DNA from: CAZIOH01 sp964540815
Lineage (GTDB): Bacteria > Myxococcota_A > Polyangia > Fen-1088
DNA: 64,000 nt
NCBI GenBank assembly: GCA_964540815.1
Contig: CAZIOH010000007.1
Location: 47,087-111,086 of the forward strand
Reading direction: 5' to 3'
Positions within the stretch are counted from its first letter, which is position 1, and each line of letters starts with the position of its first letter. Shown here in pieces: positions 27,143 to 36,291 of this stretch. The translations under genes and the position numbers were made by a program. The notes below the pieces were generated by a model that worked only from the letters and a program-made list of their open reading frames with translations, was not told the origin of the DNA and made no database searches.

Positions 27143-28072
27143 CTACGTGATGATCGCGATTGCGGTCTTTTCCTTCACCCTGAGAGCGATACGTTCGGAA
27201 ACACGGAAGACACGGCGCGGTTCCGACGCTGCCGTCATTTGCAGATAGGTCACGTTGATGTCGGTAGCCACGACGAGCTCCACGGGATTGCCGGCCAACG
27301 CGATGACCGCGCCTCGTACCGTGAGCTGGCTAGTCCGTGGTGGGATGCTGCTGGCCCGCACCAGAGACCCGCCCTGCAGAAAAGGAAGAATTCGATCGCG
27401 CGGGAGAACCAGCGAGGTCGACGGGGTGCATATCGCATCAAATGCTCCCTGATCCAGGGCGCAGGCATAAGGCCCAGAGAATCCTCCTTGGTCGAGGTCT
27501 CCGATCGCTTCAAAAATCGCGGTGGCGATGTCGTTCCCACCGTAAGGGAACAGTATGGGTCTCACAGTGGTCGAGGCCAGCAGGCCGTCAATAGTGCCCG
27601 GTTCGTCACCTGGAGGGGCGGGGATTGTATTGATCCCAAAAATCTGAGGCAACAATGTCGCGCTCGAGATCGTCCCTGAGGGGCCAGTCGTCCGACCGTT
27701 GAAAACCAGGGCGTCTTCGGCCCGAGCGATGACGTTTGCGGCGCGGCGAAACATTGTAAGCGCCGCGGACAGTGCCGGATCAGACACTTCGCGACCGCCG
27801 AGCTCAACGAGGACGGAAATGGTCGTTAGATAAAGTGTGGGATCGCTCGAGACCTCCATGAACTGGGCTGGTCGTGGGACGGGCGGCCCTGGCGGGAAGG
27901 CCGTGTAGGTCAGCGAGTATACGGGAACCGCGACGGTGCTGGGGTCTTCAGGGCCGACGACGGGCAGGATCTGCGCGGCGACCCGGGCGCGCTGCGCCTC
28001 CTCGGTGACGGTCGAACAGATCCGGTTCCATTGATCGTCTGTCCAGCCGAGTTGTTGAAGTGCAGGGTCCAT
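27143..28072 (-). CDS. encapsulin shell protein (Linocin_M18-like, HK97 fold)
   Basis: 309 aa. The N-terminal helix and strand LGWTDDQWNRICSTVTEEAQRARV and LPVVGP match the encapsulin N-arm region; the spine helix region is ANVIARAEDALVFNGRT. P- and A-domain signatures follow: GGFSGPYACALDQGAFDAIC, SLVRASSIPPRT, VVATDINVTYLQ, then the C-terminal RVFRVSERIALRVKEKTAIAI, which matches the usual FRV.ESxALRV..P.AI ending. By eye it is closest to classical family 1, not the SrpI-like family 2. Encapsulins assemble into cytosolic nanocompartments around cargo enzymes. The operon lacks ferritin-like or DyP cargo and instead carries globin and isoprenoid genes. 38 bases separate it from the gene before. 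Confidence 0.87.
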   Translation of the reverse strand: MDPALQQLGWTDDQWNRICSTVTEEAQRARVAAQILPVVGPEDPSTVAVPVYSLTYTAFPPGPPVPRPAQFMEVSSDPTLYLTTISVLVELGGREVSDPALSAALTMFRRAANVIARAEDALVFNGRTTGPSGTISSATLLPQIFGINTIPAPPGDEPGTIDGLLASTTVRPILFPYGGNDIATAIFEAIGDLDQGGFSGPYACALDQGAFDAICTPSTSLVLPRDRILPFLQGGSLVRASSIPPRTSQLTVRGAVIALAGNPVELVVATDINVTYLQMTAASEPRRVFRVSERIALRVKEKTAIAIIT

Positions 28073-28110
28073 GCTTTTCCCTTGTGTTGGTCGTTGTTGG
28101 GTCGCAGTCT

Positions 28111-28845
28111 CTAGGTGACCTCGACCATCAGGACAGCCTTGACGTATCGGTTACCCATCGCCTGGATCAGTCCGGAGTAATACCCAGCAGGCGTCTGCTG
28201 GGGCACCGCGACCTCAATAGCAAACTCGGCCTCTCCCTTGGCGGCAACGGTCGCGCGGCGTGGCAGAACCGTTACCCTCATGGCTGGAATCTCGTGGCCC
28301 GAGTCGGAGATGAAATCGGTACAGTAGAGGGTCACCTCGGAGGGTGTGTCCTCTTCATTGGCGACGCGAAATCCGATCCGGGCGTCGTGCCCCGCCTGAA
28401 CGGGGGCGGGAAATCGCAGGAGGGGGACCTGAGCGTTCGAGTCGCCGCTCCTTTCTTGGGTCCCGTCTTTGACCATCGCCATCATCGCCTCGACGAATTC
28501 GTGGGCCTGTTGGCGCAAGCGATCTCCTTCGGAACCTGCCTTGAGCCAAGGGCCCGGCTGACCCGAGCCTCCCAGCAATCCGGCGACGAGCTCGTGTGCC
28601 TGCTGTCGAAGACGGCTCGGATCTGAGGGCGACGACGGAACCGCGGCCCCCGTGACCGGGCATATGCGCGCGGCGATTCCGATCAGGCTCTCCCCGATGT
28701 TGGAGGCCCCGCGCGCGGCGGGTTCAGGGCCCGGGCCGGTAGAGCTGTACATACGCGCTCCCTCGCGCGTCAAGACAGTCGACGCTCGGGTCACGAGATC
28801 CGACATCGGTCCGGCCCAAGGGGAAGTATCGGAAACATGAGCCAC
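28111..28845 (-). CDS. Ig-like C-terminal protein of the encapsulin operon
   Basis: 244 aa from GTG 28845, three bases after the stop of the globin fusion; internal Met starts are possible. The N-terminal 70 residues are low complexity. A duplicated helix follows (RLRQQAHELVAGLL and RLRQQAHEFVEAMM). Residues about 140-244 are an all-beta domain (PVQAGHDARIGFRVANEED, SEVTLYCTDFISDSGHEIP, PAGYYSGLIQAMG) resembling COG1470-type Ig-like folds used for protein contacts. Function unknown; position directly before the shell gene suggests a structural or targeting role. Confidence 0.7.
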   Translation of the reverse strand: MAHVSDTSPWAGPMSDLVTRASTVLTREGARMYSSTGPGPEPAARGASNIGESLIGIAARICPVTGAAVPSSPSDPSRLRQQAHELVAGLLGGSGQPGPWLKAGSEGDRLRQQAHEFVEAMMAMVKDGTQERSGDSNAQVPLLRFPAPVQAGHDARIGFRVANEEDTPSEVTLYCTDFISDSGHEIPAMRVTVLPRRATVAAKGEAEFAIEVAVPQQTPAGYYSGLIQAMGNRYVKAVLMVEVT

Positions 28846-28848
28846 GAG

Positions 28849-29814
28849 CTAAGGGCACCCCTGGACGATCCGTACCTTCAGCGGTTCGATGAGCGTGAGC
28901 AGGTCTTTCTGATCGGCCCTGTTGACATTGTTCTTGTTCAGGGCCCTCACCAGCTCCTCGCCCCCGAGGGTCCAGTCGGCCCCGCTCAGTGCCATCGGGG
29001 CGTGTACTCGCTCGAGTGGCTGTCCCTTGTACACGTCAGGACCTCCCGTGAGCTGACAGAGAAACTCGGCGAATCGCCTGTTTCGCTGCACCGGATCGGC
29101 GTTGGCGTTTGCGATGGCGAACCTGGGATTCTGACGAGCGAGTTGCGGGTTCGTTTCCAGACCATGAAAAAAATCCGCCGCGATCTGGCCGAGCCCATCT
29201 TGCCCTCCCAGGCGTTGGCAAAGTGAAGTCCCGCTCGGGGATGTGCTCCGCGTAGATGTCTCGGCTACGAGCGCCTTGGAAGAAATGACGAACAGGTCGT
29301 AGACGATTCGTTTCTCCCGCGAATAGAGCGCGCCCACCCCGAGGCATTGCGCGCGGTTCACCCAGAGATAGCGCGGGTGTCCCGTGACGAACCGCAGCGC
29401 CCCCGCGACGACCGAATCTGGTAGATCGCCGTCCGCTGCTCGTTGGTATCCGTTGGCTCCGAAGTCGTAGCGAACGATCGCCTCGATCTCGAGGACCGCC
29501 CCATCGTTCAAGACGAGCGGCGCACGCACGTTCAGCGTTCCGACCCCGGTCTCGTCAACCAGCATGTGGGCCGCCAACGAAGGAAACTTTCCGTTCAGTA
29601 ACGGACCAACAACCTCTCCGTGCACGCGCAGCTCCAGGCGCACGCCGTCCGGCGTCTTGCCTACCAGCTGCGACGATTCCAAGCTGAGAGCGACGGTGGC
29701 CGCGAACTTCAGGTCCGGCATCGACTGCTCTTGTCCTTCCCCCCAATCCGTCACAGCAGACCCGAGCTCGGGACCCTTCAGCGTAGCTCGACTGTTCTCA
29801 AGCGCGTAGGACAT
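28849..29814 (-). CDS. DUF3237-truncated haemoglobin fusion protein
   Basis: 321 aa. Residues about 30-175 are DUF3237-like (VGKTPDGVRLELRVHGEVVG, LVLNDGAVLEIEAIVRYDFG, HPRYLWVNRAQCLGVGALY), paralogous to the gene at 25830. Residues about 195-320 are a group-I-type truncated globin: SLCQRLGGQDGLGQIAADFF, RRFAEFLCQLTGG and VYKGQPLERVHAPMALSGADW, where the His is the expected proximal haem ligand. The usual B10 Tyr position looks like Phe. Globins of this type bind oxygen or NO. I know of no described protein with this domain pair. Start ATG 29814 overlaps the preceding cyclase gene by 17 bases. Confidence 0.82.
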   Translation of the reverse strand: MSYALENSRATLKGPELGSAVTDWGEGQEQSMPDLKFAATVALSLESSQLVGKTPDGVRLELRVHGEVVGPLLNGKFPSLAAHMLVDETGVGTLNVRAPLVLNDGAVLEIEAIVRYDFGANGYQRAADGDLPDSVVAGALRFVTGHPRYLWVNRAQCLGVGALYSREKRIVYDLFVISSKALVAETSTRSTSPSGTSLCQRLGGQDGLGQIAADFFHGLETNPQLARQNPRFAIANANADPVQRNRRFAEFLCQLTGGPDVYKGQPLERVHAPMALSGADWTLGGEELVRALNKNNVNRADQKDLLTLIEPLKVRIVQGCP

Positions 29815-32800
29815 CGAGTTCCCCGCCTGTCGCCCGCGCCATCAGAAATGCCGACGCTTTCTTCATGTCGATGTGGTCGAAACCCTCGGTGAATCCCTCA
29901 AAAACGGTCTTCAATTGGGCGCGCTCACGTGCACCGCCGATGCGGGCCAAGCCCAGGCTCGCGCGCAACTCGAGCAGGCGAGCACCCACTGAGCGCGCGC
30001 TGTCGATGGCTTGTCGGTAGAAGGTCATGGCCCGGCTGAGGTCGCCCATATCCTTTGCCGCCTCGCCCTGAAACCGAAAGAGCTCCGCCTCCAAGTGCCG
30101 CTGCTGCCCTCGCCTCGCCGCCGCCAGGGTCTCTTCCAGGGCACCGAAGGCCTCCTCGGGGCGACCCGCCAGGAGCAAGGTCTCGGCGAGTATGGTCGCA
30201 AGCTCGTTGTCTTGCACGTGGGAGCGGTCCTTGTGCATCTGGGCCATCGCCGCCCTGATCTTGTCGACGGCCGCTGCTGCGTCCCCGTGCTGCCGTGCGG
30301 CTGCCCAAGCCAAGAAGATATCGGCGTAGTGAACCCAAAGAGCAAACCCCTCGACGATCGCCAGCGACCGCATCGACTGAGCCAACCGTTGAACCTTCCC
30401 GATGTCCTCGTCGGCCAACGACCAGCATTGCTGCGAGAGCAAGAAACAGCGTGAGGGAGCGTGGCGAAGCTCATCGACGAGCTCCGCGGCGCGAGAGAGG
30501 CTTTCGATACCATCTTTGACCTGCCCGGTGGCCAGTTGCGACTGCCCGCGAAACCACAAGATCGCGCAAGTCGATGAGAAGACGAATTGTGTCACGATGC
30601 GCCTTTCTCGCTCTAGATCGAACAACGCAAGACCCTCGTCGGCGTGGCGAATCGCCTCCGCGTACTCCCCGCGACGCTCGTGAGTGAAGCCCACCGCGTG
30701 GTGCCCCGTGACCCGGAGCAGCGGATCCCCACTCTTGACGGCCATGGCGAGAACCTGGTGCGCCACCTCGAGCGCGGGATCGAGCTGGCCGCGCAGAAAA
30801 TATACGGTCCACAAGCTCCAAGTTGCCTGGTAAAGCCTGGCTACGTCTCCGCAGGCCGTGGCGAGATCCCGCAAACGCTCGCTCGATCTTTCGACCTGAG
30901 AGACCGCCCACCCCAAAGTGGCCATGTAAGCGGGGCCGATGGTCGCCTGCAACTCCATTTCGGTGGTGGTTCGGGCCGGCTCCGAAAGGGCGTCGACGAG
31001 CTCGATTGCATGACCAAGATGCTTCGCAGCCTCGGCCATCGCCGTGCGACCGAAGGCACGCATTCCGGCCTCCTGCAACAACGGCACAGCCACACCCGGT
31101 AGTCCCGCCTTTTCAGCGTGGTAGGCGGCCATCTCTGGCAGAGCCTCGACCAGTTCCGGAAGCTCGTCTCGTAGCTTCGCAAAGACCTTTTCGTGCAGAA
31201 CAGCACGATCTTTCCTCAGAACTGTATTGCGAATTGCGACCTGAATGAGCGCGTGCTTGAACGTGTAAACCGCGTTGGGGGGCTCGCCGTCGGAAACGAC
31301 GAGCTCACTGTGACAAAGGCGATCGAGGTGTCTTCCAAGTTCAGCGTCCGACATGCCCGTGACGGCTCGGACGAGCGGATAGACGAACTCGCGTCCTATG
31401 GTCGCACCGAACTGGGCGACCAGGCGTCCTTCGCCCAATCGATCGAAGCGGGCGACGATCGATGCCTGCACCGTCGCAGGAACGAACTCTCCGTCGGAAG
31501 AGTGCTCGAGCTCGTTTCGGTTGGCGATCGGCATGGCGCCGGACTCGACTACTGCTTTCGTCACCTCCTCGACAAAGAGCGGAACACCTTCGCTTCGTTC
31601 GACTATTTGTCGCACGAGCAAGCCTTGCAGCGCATGAGCGCCGGCCACGTGTGTGACGATGGCCTCAGCGGCGTCGCCCGAAAGTCGAGGCAGGTCGAGG
31701 GTCCGTACGTGCGGCTTCAACCATCGGTCTCGAAACTCCGGTCGCGCCGTGGCGCAAATGAGCGTTCGTCCATCGGAGCCCTCATTGATGATCAAGTCCA
31801 ACAGATCGAGGGTCGACGGATCGGCCCAATGAATGTCCTCAACCAGAAAGGCGACGGGAGATCGCCGAGCATAGGAACCCAGCCAGCTGCGGATTGTCTC
31901 GAGTGTCCGCGTACGTCGGCGGCCTGGTGAAAGGTCCCGGATGGGTTCCTCATCGGCTCCCGGGATGGAAAAAAGGGAGGACATCAGGGGCAGAACCTCC
32001 TCGTCCGAGCACCCTTGCTCCCGAAGGATGTCATCGAGGGCTGCTAGCTTGGCTTGTGGGGTCGTCTGATCGCCGGCGCGCTTGGACACCTGTGCACTCA
32101 ACATCTCGATGATCGGCGCCAAGGCCGCTCGATCGGTGAGACGCGAGCAGAAACATTCCATAACCTCGGCCCCGGAGGCGAGCGCTGATTGCCTGAAATC
32201 GTGAATGAGGCGCGATTTTCCGATCCCGGCTTCTCCCCGCACCAGCAGAACTCGGAACATGCCTGCTTGCACTTCCGCCCACGAAGAGGCGAGCAGCGCC
32301 ATCTCCCGCTCTCGCCCTACTCGAGGCGTCAACTGACCACGAGCAGCCGCTTCCAGCTTCGTTCGCGCTCCCGTCGCCGCGACAATTCGAAAGAGCTCGA
32401 CCATCTCATCGAAGCCTTTGAGCGACTGCGGATCGAGCGCCTCGACCTGGAAATGACCCTCGATTTGCTTCACGGTGGCCAGCGATACGACTACCGTATC
32501 CGGCGCCGCCACGCTCTGTATTCGCGCGGCGAGATTCACGTTTTCTCCGACGGCCAATAGCTGGGAGCTACCGCTCGGACCAAGCTGCCCGACCACAGCC
32601 TCGCCGGTGTGAAGCCCAACGCGGATGTGGAGCTCCACCCCGAGCCGCTTTCCTATTCCCTGATTGACGACCTTGATGTCCTCGACCACGCGGAGGGCCG
32701 CTCGAGTCGCGCGAACCTCATCGTCTTCGTGGGCAATCGGATACCCGAAGAATGCGACCACTCCGTCACCGAGAAACTGCGTTACGCGGCCCTCGTATAG

Positions 32801-33034
32801 GATCACGGCGTCCCGGCATACCGCCTGGTAGCTTTCAAGAAGTTCAACAAGATCTTCCGGATCGAGTCTCTTGGATAGACCGATCGAGTTGACGAGATCG
32901 CAAAAAAGGAAGGTGAGCGAACGCCGTTCACTCTCGAGGAGCCGCGTCCTTAGCGCCATTCCACAGGTGGCGCAGAACCGTGCTCCAGGCTGGATCGCGG
33001 CGCTACATCCTCTGCAAGACCCACTCGAATCCAT
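29798..33034 (-). CDS. adenylate/guanylate cyclase-AAA ATPase-TPR regulator
   Basis: 1078 aa from ATG 33034, with GGGAGG a few bases upstream. Order: zinc ribbon (CRGCSAAIQPGARFCATCG, residues 7-25), class III nucleotide cyclase about 35-215 with both metal Asp (FLFCDLVNSI and FLGDGVVAFFG) and VGENVNLAARIQSV, then a STAND/AAA-type ATPase (Walker A GEAGIGKSRL near residue 275, Walker B AFLVEDIHWADP), then a long TPR-like helical region to the end. Such proteins are large cytosolic regulators. It is first in the encapsulin operon and overlaps the next gene. The 470 bases upstream to 33508 contain a repeat copy and no gene, so the operon promoter should lie there, divergent from the gene at 33509. 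Confidence 0.9.
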   Translation of the reverse strand: MDSSGSCRGCSAAIQPGARFCATCGMALRTRLLESERRSLTFLFCDLVNSIGLSKRLDPEDLVELLESYQAVCRDAVILYEGRVTQFLGDGVVAFFGYPIAHEDDEVRATRAALRVVEDIKVVNQGIGKRLGVELHIRVGLHTGEAVVGQLGPSGSSQLLAVGENVNLAARIQSVAAPDTVVVSLATVKQIEGHFQVEALDPQSLKGFDEMVELFRIVAATGARTKLEAAARGQLTPRVGREREMALLASSWAEVQAGMFRVLLVRGEAGIGKSRLIHDFRQSALASGAEVMECFCSRLTDRAALAPIIEMLSAQVSKRAGDQTTPQAKLAALDDILREQGCSDEEVLPLMSSLFSIPGADEEPIRDLSPGRRRTRTLETIRSWLGSYARRSPVAFLVEDIHWADPSTLDLLDLIINEGSDGRTLICATARPEFRDRWLKPHVRTLDLPRLSGDAAEAIVTHVAGAHALQGLLVRQIVERSEGVPLFVEEVTKAVVESGAMPIANRNELEHSSDGEFVPATVQASIVARFDRLGEGRLVAQFGATIGREFVYPLVRAVTGMSDAELGRHLDRLCHSELVVSDGEPPNAVYTFKHALIQVAIRNTVLRKDRAVLHEKVFAKLRDELPELVEALPEMAAYHAEKAGLPGVAVPLLQEAGMRAFGRTAMAEAAKHLGHAIELVDALSEPARTTTEMELQATIGPAYMATLGWAVSQVERSSERLRDLATACGDVARLYQATWSLWTVYFLRGQLDPALEVAHQVLAMAVKSGDPLLRVTGHHAVGFTHERRGEYAEAIRHADEGLALFDLERERRIVTQFVFSSTCAILWFRGQSQLATGQVKDGIESLSRAAELVDELRHAPSRCFLLSQQCWSLADEDIGKVQRLAQSMRSLAIVEGFALWVHYADIFLAWAAARQHGDAAAAVDKIRAAMAQMHKDRSHVQDNELATILAETLLLAGRPEEAFGALEETLAAARRGQQRHLEAELFRFQGEAAKDMGDLSRAMTFYRQAIDSARSVGARLLELRASLGLARIGGARERAQLKTVFEGFTEGFDHIDMKKASAFLMARATGGELDVLRA

Positions 33035-33265
33035 TGGTCCGCCTCCCTACACGTTGCATCGCGTGATCCAGTAAGCGTAAGTAACATAAGGTGAGACAGA
33101 AACCAAGGGCGCGAATCGACGGATCCAGGGCATGGGACGCCCGCCCGTTCGGGAGTGTCTCCGGACCATGGGAACTGGCAGCTCATTCGCTCCCTGTGGA
33201 CAACATCGTGATCCGCGTGAAATCAGGAGACAATTTCGCGAGACTAAGGTGGCCTCGAGAGCACA

Positions 33266-33364
33266 GGAAATTTGACCCAGGCTGCCCATTCTAGGCTCCC
33301 CTTTCGACTATCCGAGGCTCCGAACAGAACGGTCGAGATCGGCCTTTTGAAACCGCCGATTAGA
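33266..33364. repeat. interspersed repeat, copy B (part 1)
   Basis: Contains GAAATTTGACCCAGG, then CGAGGCTCCGAACAGAACGG, and TTTTGAAACCGCCGATTAG, matching 19602-19681 and 62760-62839 with an extra insertion of about 15 bases in the first half. It lies between the divergent encapsulin operon and the TPR/PEGA-like gene. Part 2 of the element is absent here. Confidence 0.6.
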
Positions 33365-33508
33365 AATCTTGGACGAAGCCGCTTCGCGGGCTCTGCGGTG
33401 AGCGGATCCCAAGACGAACGAAAGACGGGTGCTGTCGTGTCAGCCCCACCCAACCGCTGATGGAGATGCCCAATCGATGGTCGTTGGGCGGCGTGGTAAG
33501 AGTTCACC

Positions 33509-34663
33509 GTGTCGCGAATGGGAGTGGCGCGGTCGGCGCTGATGGTTGGCCTGGTGACGTTGTTCTGGCTGAGGGCAGCCAGTGGCCAAGCGGACGATCG
33601 AGACGAATCCCTCGTGCGCGATGGAGTGCGGCTGCGGCGAGAGGGCAAGGACCAGGCCGCCTTGGCGGTGTTCCGGGCGGCATGGCGGGTCAAGCCCACA
33701 CCGCGTGCTCTTGCGCAAATCGGCTTGGCTGAACTGGCGTTGGGGGACTGGGTGGCGGCCGACCATGACATCGAGTCGGCCCTCGAGAGCAAGGCCGATC
33801 CGTGGATTGCCAAGAACTTCAAGAGCTTGTCTGAATCGCTGGACGCGGTCCAGGGACACCTCGGTCGTCTACAGGTACTCGGATCACCCGTCGGGGCCAT
33901 TGTGAGACTCGACGGGAGGAAAGCCGGCTCGCTGCCGATGCCGGAGCCCGCCAGCGTCCCCACGGGCGAGGTTGCAATCTCGGTAAGCGCTCCCAGCTAC
34001 ATTTCCATAATCCGGAGGGTTACCATTCCCAGTCCCGGCCTCGTGGTCCGGGAGACCATCAACCTGCAACGTGCCGATCCTGCGACTGACGTTGCCGTTA
34101 CCTCGCCCCGACTGGAGCCGGGACCTCTCCCAGCGGCAGGGGAACCGCTCACCGCCTTCCGCCCGCCTCCGCCCCGCACCATCTCGGCCGCCGAGTCGGC
34201 GCGTCAGTCTGAGGAACCAGCGACTGCGCGGACCATGTCCGACGTTGAACCGGTTCCGGCGGAAGGCCAAGAATCTGTCTGGCCCTGGCAAAAGACCTCC
34301 GCGGTGGTGGCGGGCGGAATGGGCGTTCTGTTCCTGGGGGGCGGGATCGGGGCTCAACTTCTGAGTGACTCGAGGAACAGGGATTTCAACCAGGTTACCG
34401 ACGCGCCAAACGCGACCGGCCTGTGCAACCGGAAGCTTGACCATTCGGGGGGGGGGCCTTGCTCCGAGCTGCTCGATGATGGGAATCGTTTTCATACGGC
34501 AGCGGTGATCGGATTCGCCGGCGCGGGCGCCGCGCTCGCAAGCTCGGTGTTGTTCTACTTCATGATCCCCTCTCGGCCCGATGAGGCACACCTCACGGCG
34601 TTGGCTTTCTGTCAGGTTCCAGGAGAGAGGAGCACGTTATGCGCGCTTTCGGTGAGGTTCTGA
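33509..34663 (+). CDS. TPR/PEGA-like secreted membrane protein
   Basis: 384 aa from GTG 33509 (ATG at 33518 also possible). Export signal (LMVGLVTLFWLRAASGQ), TPR-like region (RLRREGKDQAALAVFRAAW, LAQIGLAELALGDWVAADHD), then a PEGA-like beta region (GAIVRLDGRKAGSLPMPEP, VPTGEVAISVSAPSY). A Pro-rich linker and two hydrophobic segments (VVAGGMGVLFLGGGIGAQLL, AAVIGFAGAGAALASSVLFY) follow. The same architecture occurs at 51285. PEGA proteins often bind surface polymers. It overlaps the next gene by 25 bases. Confidence 0.8.
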   Translation: MSRMGVARSALMVGLVTLFWLRAASGQADDRDESLVRDGVRLRREGKDQAALAVFRAAWRVKPTPRALAQIGLAELALGDWVAADHDIESALESKADPWIAKNFKSLSESLDAVQGHLGRLQVLGSPVGAIVRLDGRKAGSLPMPEPASVPTGEVAISVSAPSYISIIRRVTIPSPGLVVRETINLQRADPATDVAVTSPRLEPGPLPAAGEPLTAFRPPPPRTISAAESARQSEEPATARTMSDVEPVPAEGQESVWPWQKTSAVVAGGMGVLFLGGGIGAQLLSDSRNRDFNQVTDAPNATGLCNRKLDHSGGGPCSELLDDGNRFHTAAVIGFAGAGAALASSVLFYFMIPSRPDEAHLTALAFCQVPGERSTLCALSVRF

Positions 34664-36291
34664 AGCTCGCGCGACCGAGAGGCGGGGGGACCAAGCGTGA
34701 GGCGTCCGCCCTTTCCCGTATCGATTGGTTGACGATTCCCGTGTTCCTCGCGGTGGTATCGGGTGGTGGCGGACCTGCTTGCACCTCACCCCGTTCGCAG
34801 GATCCGGCGATCGGAGGGATCGACGGAGCATCCGACTCTTACCCGCCACCGGACCACGCGATGTTCGGAACGGGCCGTTCACCTTCGCCCGTCGACGCCG
34901 ACCTGGGTACCAACACGCCGTCTCTCGGTGACGGTGACGGCGCCTCCGATCGCCCACCGCCGACCGGCAACGCACGGTCGAACGAAGCAAGCACCGGTGG
35001 CGTGTCTGGCGGCGGGTCGCCCTTCAAGGGGACGGGTGGGTCTTCGGGAGGTACGGGCGGGCCGCAAGCGACCGACACGGGCGGGACACGCGAGGCCACC
35101 GGCGGCTCGTCTGCCGGCACCGGGGGCAGGCCGGCAAACGCCACGGGCGGCGGCGCCGATACAGGCACAGGGGGCAGCCCAGCCACAACCTGCGCGGCAG
35201 GTAGCCACGATTGCGGCGGCGTGTGCATGGCCAGCGACAGCACGGCAAGTTGCGGCGCATCCTGTGTGGCTTGTCCGTCGGCTCCCACCGGCGGCACGGC
35301 GACTTGCGATGGAAAGACCTGTGGATATCTCTGCACAGCAGGTTCCCACCTATGTAACGGCGCGTGCGGGTCGAACAACGCGCTCGCCACCTGCGGGTCG
35401 TCGTGCACGCCATGCTCTGTGCCCGCGAACGGCTCCGCCACCTGCGACGGCACGTCGTGTGGGTTCACCTGCAATCCGGGGTTTCATGCCTGCGTCACAG
35501 GTTGCGTGTCGAACGCCAGTGCAAACAGTTGCGGCGCATCGTCTTGCTCTCCATGCGTGCCCCCCCCGAATAGCACCGCCACCTGTGACGGGTTCGGGTG
35601 CGGTTTCGTGTGCTCAACGGGCTATACCAACTGCCCTGGGTCCGCGGGATGTCAGAACCTCTCTACCGACCTGATGAACTGTAGCGTATGTGGCGCGGTC
35701 TGCCCTCAACCCGCGTCTGGTTGGGGGTCGGCTGTCTGCGGCGCCCAAGGCTGCGACGTCTCGTGCGCGGCAGGATACTCCAGATGTACCGGGAGTCCGA
35801 GTGGATGCGGAAGGTCGAGCTGGGGATTCGATGACGGTACCACCCAGGAATTTTCGCCCTCCACCGTCCCGGGGCAGGGGCTGGCGGGATCGATTTCGTC
35901 GACGAGCGCTCGGTTCCACAGCGGCGGCAGGTCCCTTGCGATACCGGTCAAAGTCAGCGGGCCGACCGTGCGCGGGTTCACAGTTTCCTCGACTTTCTGC
36001 AGCCCGGCGGGGGGGTTCTTACCTGCAACGGGAAAGACCGTGAGCATGTGGTTGTACATGGACGGGCCCGCCTTGCCTGCGGGCACCATCGTCACGAGTT
36101 ACCTTTGGTGGAAAGATGCGAACAACACGGAATCGCCCAGCATATTGCCAACGACGGGCAGTTGGTTCCAGGTGACGACGCCCGCTGACACCAGTGGGAC
36201 CGAAGTCAGCGCGGTGGGAATCTGGGCCTCTTTTGGTGACACGGGCGACTGGTCAGGCACCGTCTACGTCGACGACATCGTCTTCAGGTGA
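34639..36291 (+). CDS. Cys-rich repeat surface protein with C-terminal beta domain
   Basis: 550 aa, ATG 34639 preceded by a purine-rich site inside the upstream gene. Hydrophobic signal then SGGGGPACTS, a likely lipobox. A Gly/Thr-rich tether (residues 75-180) leads to Cys-rich modules of about 38 residues (ATCGSSCTPCSVPANGSATC and relatives, about five). The C-terminal 150 residues look like a carbohydrate-binding-type jelly roll (SWGFDDGTTQEFSPSTVPGQ, then GDWSGTVYVDDIVF). Probably a surface adhesin or polysaccharide-binding lipoprotein; no catalytic motif seen. Confidence 0.8.
   Translation: MRAFGEVLKLARPRGGGTKREASALSRIDWLTIPVFLAVVSGGGGPACTSPRSQDPAIGGIDGASDSYPPPDHAMFGTGRSPSPVDADLGTNTPSLGDGDGASDRPPPTGNARSNEASTGGVSGGGSPFKGTGGSSGGTGGPQATDTGGTREATGGSSAGTGGRPANATGGGADTGTGGSPATTCAAGSHDCGGVCMASDSTASCGASCVACPSAPTGGTATCDGKTCGYLCTAGSHLCNGACGSNNALATCGSSCTPCSVPANGSATCDGTSCGFTCNPGFHACVTGCVSNASANSCGASSCSPCVPPPNSTATCDGFGCGFVCSTGYTNCPGSAGCQNLSTDLMNCSVCGAVCPQPASGWGSAVCGAQGCDVSCAAGYSRCTGSPSGCGRSSWGFDDGTTQEFSPSTVPGQGLAGSISSTSARFHSGGRSLAIPVKVSGPTVRGFTVSSTFCSPAGGFLPATGKTVSMWLYMDGPALPAGTIVTSYLWWKDANNTESPSILPTTGSWFQVTTPADTSGTEVSAVGIWASFGDTGDWSGTVYVDDIVFR

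Noticed and set aside
27143..28072. Encapsulin as part of a prophage (HK97 capsid)
   Set aside because: No portal, terminase, protease, tail or integrase genes nearby; neighbours are metabolic and the C-terminus matches encapsulins.
22827..29814. Classical encapsulin cargo-loading peptides at C-termini of operon proteins
   Set aside because: None of the ends shows the usual Gly-Ser-Leu-(x)-Ile/Val-Gly-Ser-Leu pattern, so cargo identity cannot be assigned from sequence.
33055..33070. Weak sigma54-like sequence upstream of the encapsulin operon
   Set aside because: About 12 of 16 positions match, with a poor -24 box and no GGACGTCC element nearby; not above chance.
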